A stretch of DNA of 64,000 nucleotides, taken from the NCBI RefSeq assembly GCF_000010345.1, contig NC_009663.1:310001-374000 (forward strand), read 5' to 3'. Under the pieces are notes generated by a model that worked only from the letters and a program-made list of their open reading frames with translations, made no database searches and had not been told where the DNA came from. A program made the translations under genes and the position numbers. The DNA is from Sulfurovum sp. NBC37-1. Lineage in GTDB: Bacteria > Campylobacterota > Campylobacteria > Campylobacterales > Sulfurovaceae. How positions within the stretch are numbered: position 1 is the stretch's first letter; each line of letters starts with the position of its first letter. Positions 58,381 through 64,000 of this stretch are shown here, piece after piece.

Positions 58381-59172
58381 CTAAAAAATAACCAATTCCC
58401 TATCACGGCCTTCAAAAGTAACAGCTTTGGTGTATCCGACCTCTTTTGCAAGTGCTACAGCCTTCTCATAACCAAATCCCACCTGCTCCACACTGTGTGC
58501 ATCCGAAGAAAAAGTAATAGGGATATCTAATGCATAGGCTTCCTGAAGCAGTGCTTTTGAGGGGTATATTTCGCCGATGGGTTTACGCAGTCCGGCGGTA
58601 TTAAGCTCTATAACCATCTTGGACTTTTTAATGCTCTGAAGTGCCTCTTTTGCAAGGATTCGGGTATCGGTCTTTGGGAGATACTTGAAGACTTTGATGA
58701 GATCCAGGTGCCCGACAATGTCAAATTTTCCCGAATCGGCCATCGCCTTGGTCGCTTCGAAATAGGCTTGCCATATTTCGTCGATATCCCTGTTCTTCCA
58801 GCCGCCTATGAATTCCGGGTTGTCAAAACTCCACTTATCGATGAAGTGTACCGAGCCGATGAGGTAATCCACATCGGCATTAAGTACATTCTCCTCCATA
58901 TGTCCGGGAAGCCAGTCTACCTCATAGCCGAGCAGTATCTTGATCTGGTCTTTGTACCTCTCTTTGGCAGAGAGTACATCATTGACATAGGCATCCATAT
59001 CACATAAAGGCAGGCGGTATTTTTCATCAAAATCCATCGGGGCATGCTCAGAGAAACCGTAGATATCAATGCCGAGATCGATGGCTTTTTGTATGTATTC
59101 ATCAATAGTGCCTTCAGCGTGGTTGCAGCGTGCTGTATGGTTGTGCAAATCTATGCGTGTTCTTTTATTCAT
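58381..59172 (-). CDS. hisK: PHP-domain histidinol-phosphatase (HisK-type)
   Basis: A 263-residue PHP phosphoesterase. Metal ligands are in DLHNHTARCNHAEG, GFSEHAPMDF, GYEVDWLPG, GSVHFIDKW and FSSDAHSVEQVG. The HisK-type histidinol-phosphatase finishes histidine synthesis by removing phosphate from histidinol phosphate. No other his gene is near, so a different small phosphate ester is possible. Confidence 0.85.
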   Translation of the reverse strand: MNKRTRIDLHNHTARCNHAEGTIDEYIQKAIDLGIDIYGFSEHAPMDFDEKYRLPLCDMDAYVNDVLSAKERYKDQIKILLGYEVDWLPGHMEENVLNADVDYLIGSVHFIDKWSFDNPEFIGGWKNRDIDEIWQAYFEATKAMADSGKFDIVGHLDLIKVFKYLPKTDTRILAKEALQSIKKSKMVIELNTAGLRKPIGEIYPSKALLQEAYALDIPITFSSDAHSVEQVGFGYEKAVALAKEVGYTKAVTFEGRDRELVIF

Positions 59173-59212
59173 GTGATGATTTTAGCATAAAAACTGTTCT
59201 TTACTACTAATA

Positions 59213-59256
59213 GGGTAAAATTAGAGCCATTTATCGGGAGGCAAATATACCCGATA
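59213..59256 (+). promoter_or_regulatory. Promoter and leader hairpin of the U32 gene
   Basis: TAAAAT at 59213-59218 is a likely -10 box. The leader holds TATCGGG (59232-59238) and CCCGATA (59250-59256), a 7-bp stem with an 11-base loop, about 24 bases before the start codon. Confidence 0.4.
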
Positions 59257-59279
59257 CAGCAATAAGCGTTAGGACAAAA

Positions 59280-60620
59280 ATGACAGAGAACAAGAAAGTA
59301 GAACTTTTAGCACCCGCAGGAAACCTTGAGAAGATGAAGATCGCACTCAACTACGGGGCAGATGCCGTCTATGGCGGTACCAGCACTTTCTCTCTGCGTA
59401 TCCGTTCGGGAAAAGAGTTCGACATGGATTCTTTTGCACAGGGGATAGCCTATGCCCATGAGAGAGGCAAGAAGGTCTACTGTACGGTCAACTCCTTTCC
59501 GTTCAATTCGCAGATAAGGCTTTATGAGAATCACATCGCCAAAATGGCAGAGCTGAAGCCCGATGCACTCATCGTCTCAAGTCCCGGTGTAGTGAAGATC
59601 GCCAAAAGGATCGCACCGGATATTCCCATTCACCTCTCCACCCAGGCCAACGTGATGAACGCGATGGATGCCGAGGTCTATTATGATCTGGGTGTGAAGC
59701 GTATCATCGTGGCACGTGAGATCAGTCTGAAGGACTGTGAAGCGATCAAATCGGTGATCCCGGACCTGGAACTTGAAGTCTTTGTGCACGGTTCGATGTG
59801 CTTCGCCTACTCGGGACGATGTCTTATCTCGGCTTTGCAGACAGGACGCGTTCCCAACAGAGGTTCCTGTGCCAATGACTGCCGTTTCCCCTACGAAGTC
59901 TATGCCCACAATCCCGAAAGCGGGACGACCTTCAGGCTCGATGAGGAAGAGGGGATCGGAACCTACATCATGAATGCCAAAGATATGAACATGGCTTCGC
60001 ATATCGATGAGATACTCGACAGCGGTGTGATCGACTCACTTAAGATCGAAGGGCGTACAAAATCACCCTATTATGCAGGGGTGGTCACAAAGGCCTACCG
60101 TCATGCCATCGATGACTATTATACCAAAGATTTTGATGCTTCACGCTACCAGAGAGAGCTGAATACTACACAGAACCGCGGATTTACCGATGCTTACCTG
60201 ACCTCGCGTCCCTTCGAAAAGAGCGATGCCGAGTCTCATGAATTTTCCATCCAGTACGGAACACATCAGGTGGCCGGGCTTGTCGGAGAAGATGGTACGA
60301 CATGGCGATGCAAAGACAAGACCTGTGCAGGAGACTCTGTCGAGATCGTTCTGCCTGTGGGAGCAAGTGTGGAACTGGTCGACAATGAATATGGAAAGAT
60401 AGACGAGGTCAACGGACAGTACTGGCTGACGTTCAAAAAGATCGTCACAGCCGATGGCAAAGAACTGGAATGCGTACATAGCGGCAATCTGAATGCACTG
60501 GTTCTGCCTACGCCTTTACCGGGCTATACGATTCTGCGAAGAAAGATCGCCGAGGCACTGAAGAAAAAAGGACTCATAGCGGAGTCCACTCCTATGAATC
60601 TTGAACCAAAATCAACATAA
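59280..60620 (+). CDS. Peptidase U32 family protein (TrhP/YegQ-like)
   Basis: A 446-residue protein. The family signature EVFVHGSMCFAYSGRCLIS is complete. ELLAPAGNLEKMKIALNYGADAVYGG opens the TIM-barrel part, and a small C-terminal beta domain (about 330-430) follows. Members once called collagenases are now known as tRNA uridine C5-hydroxylation enzymes (TrhP) or ubiquinone hydroxylation partners; the TrhP role is the closest by length. PurE follows 10 bases after its stop. Confidence 0.88.
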   Translation: MTENKKVELLAPAGNLEKMKIALNYGADAVYGGTSTFSLRIRSGKEFDMDSFAQGIAYAHERGKKVYCTVNSFPFNSQIRLYENHIAKMAELKPDALIVSSPGVVKIAKRIAPDIPIHLSTQANVMNAMDAEVYYDLGVKRIIVAREISLKDCEAIKSVIPDLELEVFVHGSMCFAYSGRCLISALQTGRVPNRGSCANDCRFPYEVYAHNPESGTTFRLDEEEGIGTYIMNAKDMNMASHIDEILDSGVIDSLKIEGRTKSPYYAGVVTKAYRHAIDDYYTKDFDASRYQRELNTTQNRGFTDAYLTSRPFEKSDAESHEFSIQYGTHQVAGLVGEDGTTWRCKDKTCAGDSVEIVLPVGASVELVDNEYGKIDEVNGQYWLTFKKIVTADGKELECVHSGNLNALVLPTPLPGYTILRRKIAEALKKKGLIAESTPMNLEPKST

Positions 60621-60630
60621 AAGGAAGCAA

Positions 60631-61125
60631 ATGAAATTCGTATCGATCGTAATGGGAAGCAAAAGCGACTACACTATTATGGAAGAGAGTGCAAAGACCC
60701 TGGAAAAGTTCGGTGTACCTTATGAGATGATCATCTCTTCGGCACACAGGTCTCCGGAAAGAACAAAGAATTACATCAAAGAAGCTGAAGAAAAGGGTGC
60801 GCAGGTATTTATTGCGGCAGCGGGAATGGCGGCACACCTTGCGGGTGCTCTGGCAGCAAGTACGATCAAGCCGGTACTGGGCGTACCAATGGAGAGCGGA
60901 CCGCTTAGAGGAGAAGATGCCCTTCTCAGTACAGTCATGATGCCGGGCGGAATGCCTGTCGGAACTGTAGCCATCGGTAAGGCAGGAGCCGTCAATGCGG
61001 CCTACCTTGCTATCCAGATCATGGCACTTCAGGATGATGAGCTCAAAGTCAAACTTCAGGAAGACCGTATTTCCAAAGCGAAGAAAGTAGAGCTTGACTC
61101 TTCCGAGATCGAAACGATACTGTAA
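60631..61125 (+). CDS. purE: N5-carboxyaminoimidazole ribonucleotide mutase
   Basis: A 164-residue class I PurE, purine synthesis. [39 protein letters not shown] and [17 protein letters not shown] are the family sequence. I chose ATG 60631, which has AAGGA seven bases upstream; an earlier in-frame ATG at 60601 lies inside the U32 gene. Confidence 0.96.
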   Translation: MKFVSIVMGSKSDYTIMEESAKTLEKFGVPYEMIISSAHRSPERTKNYIKEAEEKGAQVFIAAAGMAAHLAGALAASTIKPVLGVPMESGPLRGEDALLSTVMMPGGMPVGTVAIGKAGAVNAAYLAIQIMALQDDELKVKLQEDRISKAKKVELDSSEIETIL

Positions 61126-61132
61126 CCCCAAA

Positions 61133-61165
61133 CACTCGTTCCCACGCTCTGCGTGGTAATGAATA
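61133..61165. repeat. Intergenic hairpin repeat (CGTTCCCACGC type)
   Basis: CGTTCCCACGC-TCT-GCGTGGTAATG, with a perfect 6-bp stem CCACGC/GCGTGG (61142-61147, 61151-61156). I know closely similar CGTTCCCACGCTCTGCGTGGGAATG units as dispersed repeats in many bacterial genomes. It marks the left border of the AT-rich ATPase-nuclease pair. Confidence 0.7.
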
Positions 61166-61192
61166 CTTTAAATTAGACGTAAAAGGCAAAGC

Positions 61193-62101
61193 ATGGAACT
61201 CCAACTTAAAAATATTGGTATGATTAAAGAGGCTAATATAAAATTAGATGGTCTTACTGTGATTGCTGGGGAGAATGATACGGGGAAGAGTACTGTTGGG
61301 AAATTTCTATATTTTACTTTATGTCATGACTTAAAGACAAAAAAAGATATTGATACTTTGTTTGAATCCATTTTTAAAACAAATATCGCGAAGTACAATA
61401 CTCCCCCATCTTCAGTGGAAAATAACAATAAAGACTTCAAGTTGCAACCGATTTTTATTGAGACTCCACTAGTCTGGAATTTCACAGATTTTTTTAGAGA
61501 TATAGCCCTTGTTGAATCTCAAATGAATATAGAAATTGATTATCCATATCTTATGAAAGATTTGAACTTCAAACTTTTTATAAAAAATGCTTCTAATGGA
61601 GTAGATATAAAAGAGAAAATGACCTCTTTAATGGATGGTAAATTTGAAAAAGATGAAAAGGGTAGTTACTTCTTTAATCGTAATGGAAAGAGAATAGAAC
61701 TTGTCAATACAGCGACAGGTATTAAATACTTTGGAATCTTTCAAGTTTTATCTCAAAATAATTATCTAAATAAAAATACGGTTTTAGTTTTAGACGAACC
61801 TGAAGTCCATCTTCATCCAAAATGGCAACTCGAGATGGCAAAAATCATCGTAGAACTTGTGAAAAATGGGGTGAAAGTATTGGTAAATTCTCATAGTCCT
61901 TATATGATAGAAGCACTACAAAGATATAGTGAATTAGCAGAAATAAATTCAGATTTTTATTTAGCAGAAGATGGCTATATCAAAAAAGAAAATAATAGCA
62001 ACTCAGAGACTTTAGCAAAAATATTTGAAAAACTCTCTGAACCTTTTGATGTGTTTGAAGAGATGGACAGTCAGAAAATGAAGAAGTTAATCAATGGCTG
62101 A
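61193..62101 (+). CDS. OLD/AAA15-like ATPase, candidate defence ATPase
   Basis: A 302-residue ABC-type ATPase of the OLD/RecF-like group. Walker A is GENDTGKST (26-34), the signature TATGIK (173-178), Walker B VLVLDEP (197-203) followed by EVHLHP, and the switch is NSHSP (232-236). The segment between (about 45-165) is short, without the long coiled coil of SMC proteins, and no TOPRIM domain follows. It is far more AT-rich than purE and glyQ; for example the 60 bases from 61501 have 16 G/C, those from 60841 have 37. It overlaps the nuclease gene by eight bases. Confidence 0.85.
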   Translation: MELQLKNIGMIKEANIKLDGLTVIAGENDTGKSTVGKFLYFTLCHDLKTKKDIDTLFESIFKTNIAKYNTPPSSVENNNKDFKLQPIFIETPLVWNFTDFFRDIALVESQMNIEIDYPYLMKDLNFKLFIKNASNGVDIKEKMTSLMDGKFEKDEKGSYFFNRNGKRIELVNTATGIKYFGIFQVLSQNNYLNKNTVLVLDEPEVHLHPKWQLEMAKIIVELVKNGVKVLVNSHSPYMIEALQRYSELAEINSDFYLAEDGYIKKENNSNSETLAKIFEKLSEPFDVFEEMDSQKMKKLING

Positions 62102-62630
62102 TATAAGTCATTTTATACGAGAATATCAAAATTTTCAAAGTACGTTTAGAAAGACAAGTTTTGATAGTGACAATAGTCAGTATTTGTGTAATGATGAAAG
62201 TCAAAGTGTTCTTAACTTCGATAAAGTTTTAGCAGAGAAATATCCAGATAGTAATGTGCGACCTAAATCATTTGATGCTCTTTATGTTTATGAAAATATT
62301 ATTTTTTGTATAGAGTTTAAAAATCAAAAACCATCACAAATAAATAACCAAGATATTTGTGAAAAACTAACAGCAGGTAAGGCTGAATTAGATACACTTT
62401 TACAATCATTGAATATTCAATCTAACAATTATAATTTTGCTTATTGTGTTGCTTATAAAAAGTGTATTGAGCCACGTGATAGATATAAGTGTGGTATTGA
62501 TAAAGGTAAAATATTGTTCGGATTAAAACAATATAAGAATGAAGGACTAGTAAAAGAAATTTTTACACAGGATGTAGATTTTTTTACAAAAGAATTTAAA
62601 AAACAATTTCAAAAGGAACTAACGTGTTAA
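62094..62630 (+). CDS. Putative PD-(D/E)XK nuclease paired with the ATPase
   Basis: A 178-residue protein I do not recognise by name. It has Asp61 in SFDALYV and Glu74-x-Lys76 in FCIEFKNQK, with beta-like sequence between, the pattern D-x12-E-x-K of the PD-(D/E)XK nuclease fold. A helix with [13 protein letters not shown] follows, as in that fold. The gene overlaps the ATPase end by eight bases and the glyQ start by seven, so all three are probably co-translated. A nuclease effector gated by the ATPase is inference. Confidence 0.65.
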   Translation: MADISHFIREYQNFQSTFRKTSFDSDNSQYLCNDESQSVLNFDKVLAEKYPDSNVRPKSFDALYVYENIIFCIEFKNQKPSQINNQDICEKLTAGKAELDTLLQSLNIQSNNYNFAYCVAYKKCIEPRDRYKCGIDKGKILFGLKQYKNEGLVKEIFTQDVDFFTKEFKKQFQKELTC

Positions 62631-63508
62631 CATTTAGTGATATGTTACTGAAACTTCAGCAATTCTGGGCAGAGCAGGGATGCAACATTGTCCAGCCGTA
62701 CGACATTCCGGCGGGAGCGGGAACCTTTCATCCTGCTACACTGCTTAGAAGCTTGGATTCAAAACCGTGGGCAGCTGCCTATGTAGCACCGTCGCGTCGT
62801 CCAACCGACGGACGTTACGGAGAGAACCCGAACAGACTTGGTGCCTACTACCAGTTCCAAGCATTGATCAAACCGAGTCCGGACAATATCCAGGAGCTTT
62901 ACCTTAAATCTTTGGAGTATCTTGGCCTCAACCTCAAAGAACATGATATCCGTTTTGTCGAGGATAACTGGGAATCACCGACACTGGGTGCCTGGGGCCT
63001 TGGTTGGGAAGTCTGGCTTGATGGTATGGAGGTGACGCAATTCACTTACTTCCAGCAGGTAGGAGGGATCGCCTGTGATCCGGTAGCCGTGGAGATCACT
63101 TACGGTACCGAGAGACTGGCGATGTACCTTCAGGGTGTCGAATCGGTGTTCGACATTGTGTGGAACAGGAATGGTGATGAAGTGACGACCTATGCGGATG
63201 TGCACAAAGAGAGCGAATATGAATTTTCCAAATACCACTTTGAAGTGGCAACGGTAGAAAAACTTTTTCAACATTTTGAAGATGCCAGTAATGAGTGCAA
63301 GCTTTGTCTTGAAGTAGGACTACCGCTTCCTGCCTATGACCAGTGTATGATCGCATCGCATGCTTTTAATGTTCTGGATGCCAGAAAAGCGATCTCTCAG
63401 GCGCAGAGACAGAACTACATTCTGAAGGTGCGTGAGCTTTCCATCGGATGTGCGCAGTTGTATAAAGCGCAGGAAGAGGAGCGTAACCAAAGAGTACGGG
63501 GTACATAG
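62624..63508 (+). CDS. glyQ: Glycyl-tRNA synthetase alpha subunit
   Basis: A 294-residue Gly[39 protein letters not shown] and [19 protein letters not shown] are family motifs. The start is GTG at 62624 with AAAAGGAAC upstream; the first residues [15 protein letters not shown] match the usual start, so the ATG at 62642 is not the start. The GTG and ribosome binding site lie within the end of the nuclease gene. glyS is not in the window. Confidence 0.95.
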   Translation: MLTFSDMLLKLQQFWAEQGCNIVQPYDIPAGAGTFHPATLLRSLDSKPWAAAYVAPSRRPTDGRYGENPNRLGAYYQFQALIKPSPDNIQELYLKSLEYLGLNLKEHDIRFVEDNWESPTLGAWGLGWEVWLDGMEVTQFTYFQQVGGIACDPVAVEITYGTERLAMYLQGVESVFDIVWNRNGDEVTTYADVHKESEYEFSKYHFEVATVEKLFQHFEDASNECKLCLEVGLPLPAYDQCMIASHAFNVLDARKAISQAQRQNYILKVRELSIGCAQLYKAQEEERNQRVRGT

Positions 63509-63521
63509 ATTGCGGATTATT

Positions 63522-63597
63522 GTAGGGTGCTGTCCCCTGACGGCACCAATGAAATAATATATCAATAGAAAGGTGCTGTGAGGGCACAGCACCCTAC
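63522..63597. repeat. Pair of TAGGGTGC-type repeats in opposite orientation
   Basis: Outer arms GTAGGGTGCTGT (63522-63533) and ACAGCACCCTAC (63586-63597) are exact inverted copies. Inside, GGTGCTGTG-AGGG-CACAGCACC (63572-63593) folds on its own, and the left unit GGTGCTGTCCCCTGACGGCACC has GGTGC/GCACC. The same paired layout occurs at 5470-5566. Confidence 0.8.
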
Positions 63598-63608
63598 GAA
63601 GGAATAAT

Positions 63609-64000
63609 ATGAAGCTACAAGAAGTATATGATTTTCTGGACAAACTTTCCCCCTTTGAACTCCAGGAGAAATGGGACAACTCCGGACTGATCGTCGGTGA
63701 GATGAAGCGTGAGGTCCCGCAGATCGTCGTCTCACTGGATATAGACAGTGATATGATAGAAGAGGCCAAAGAAGGTACCCTTTTCGTGGTACATCATCCG
63801 CTGATATTCGGTAACCTTACGCAGCTTGATTTTGCCAAGTATCCCTCCAACCTCCTTGAGAAGATGATACTGAAAAAACAGTCACTTATCGCACTGCATA
63901 CCAACTTTGACCAGACACATCTGAACCGTTATGTTTTCGAAAAAGTCCTTGGGTTTGAAATGGCATCCCAGGAACCTTTTGTCTGTATGGCAGTAGGTGA
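63609..64000 (+). CDS. Nif3-like dinuclear metal protein, N-terminal part
   Basis: The first 130 residues of a Nif3/YbgI-family protein that continues past the window. LQEKWDNSGLIVG and the metal-ligand stretch FVVHHPLIFG, with LIALHTNFD further on, are the family motifs. Its function is not established; GTP cyclohydrolase 1 type 2 is an old annotation name. GAAGGAATAAT precedes the start. Confidence 0.9.
   Translation, partial: MKLQEVYDFLDKLSPFELQEKWDNSGLIVGEMKREVPQIVVSLDIDSDMIEEAKEGTLFVVHHPLIFGNLTQLDFAKYPSNLLEKMILKKQSLIALHTNFDQTHLNRYVFEKVLGFEMASQEPFVCMAVG

Noticed and set aside
61193-62630. Known PARIS, Gabija or Septu system
   Set aside because: No TOPRIM, UvrD helicase or HNH motif is visible in either protein.

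Overview
This window is a piece of a Campylobacterota (epsilonproteobacterial) chromosome, most likely from a Sulfurovum-like chemolithoautotroph. I base this on the style of the housekeeping proteins (RF2, GlyQ and an FtsI/FtsW/MurG set that read like Helicobacter/Sulfurovum versions), promoters with a strong TATAAT box and no clear -35, and a glutamine synthetase without the adenylylation tyrosine. The genus is inference; no rRNA is present.

Layout. 1-15.4 kb is housekeeping: an aldehyde dehydrogenase end, DUF420 and DUF523 proteins, a Deg-type protease, a sirohaem nitrite/sulfite reductase, a Bcp peroxiredoxin, rpsB-tsf, a LolD-like ATPase with a tiny membrane protein, prfB, panC, ftsI, ftsW and murG. 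At 15.4-16.4 kb lie a cytochrome c and a lipoprotein. 16.5-25.0 kb is the first arm of an ABC-transporter-dependent polysaccharide locus (manC, wzm, wzt, a coiled-coil methyltransferase, a twin glycosyltransferase, an acyltransferase). 25.2-30.2 kb encodes UbiA, GtrA, DprE1-like, DprE2-like and a GT-C glycosyltransferase, which matches the mycobacterial route to polyprenyl-phospho-D-arabinofuranose. 30.5-34.1 kb is a cysteine-free RTX protein with an N-terminal DUF4214 region, probably an S-layer protein. 34.3-43.5 kb, on the minus strand, encodes a type I secretion system (ABC, HlyD, TolC), a SapC-family protein and two TPR-sulfotransferases. 43.7-47.9 kb is the second polysaccharide arm (gmd, an rmd-like reductase, two GT4 enzymes). 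48.0-64 kb is housekeeping again: alaS, a membrane protein, maf, bioF-like, a PBP1A, an antiporter, a lipoprotein, glnA, a PHP phosphatase, a U32 protein, purE, glyQ and the start of a Nif3-like gene. An AT-rich ATPase + PD-(D/E)XK nuclease pair sits between purE and glyQ.

How the genes fit together. The middle 31 kb looks like one cell-surface programme. ManC, Gmd and the reductase would make GDP-D-rhamnose. The glycosyltransferases build a chain, the coiled-coil methyltransferase may cap it and set its length, and Wzm/Wzt export it. The DprE-type genes would supply D-arabinofuranose as a lipid-linked decoration. The RTX protein is exported by the neighbouring type I system and may be held on that polysaccharide, as in Caulobacter (RsaA) and Campylobacter fetus (Sap). 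The TPR-sulfotransferases in the export operon suggest that the protein or the glycan is sulfated.

Other structure: a dispersed hairpin repeat beginning TAGGGTGC occurs about seven times and supplies the stop codon of three genes. There is a 24-bp perfect inverted repeat before murG, a 20-bp palindrome in front of the arabinose operon promoter, and a 35-bp heptamer array inside alaS. I found no tRNA, rRNA, CRISPR array or transposase gene.
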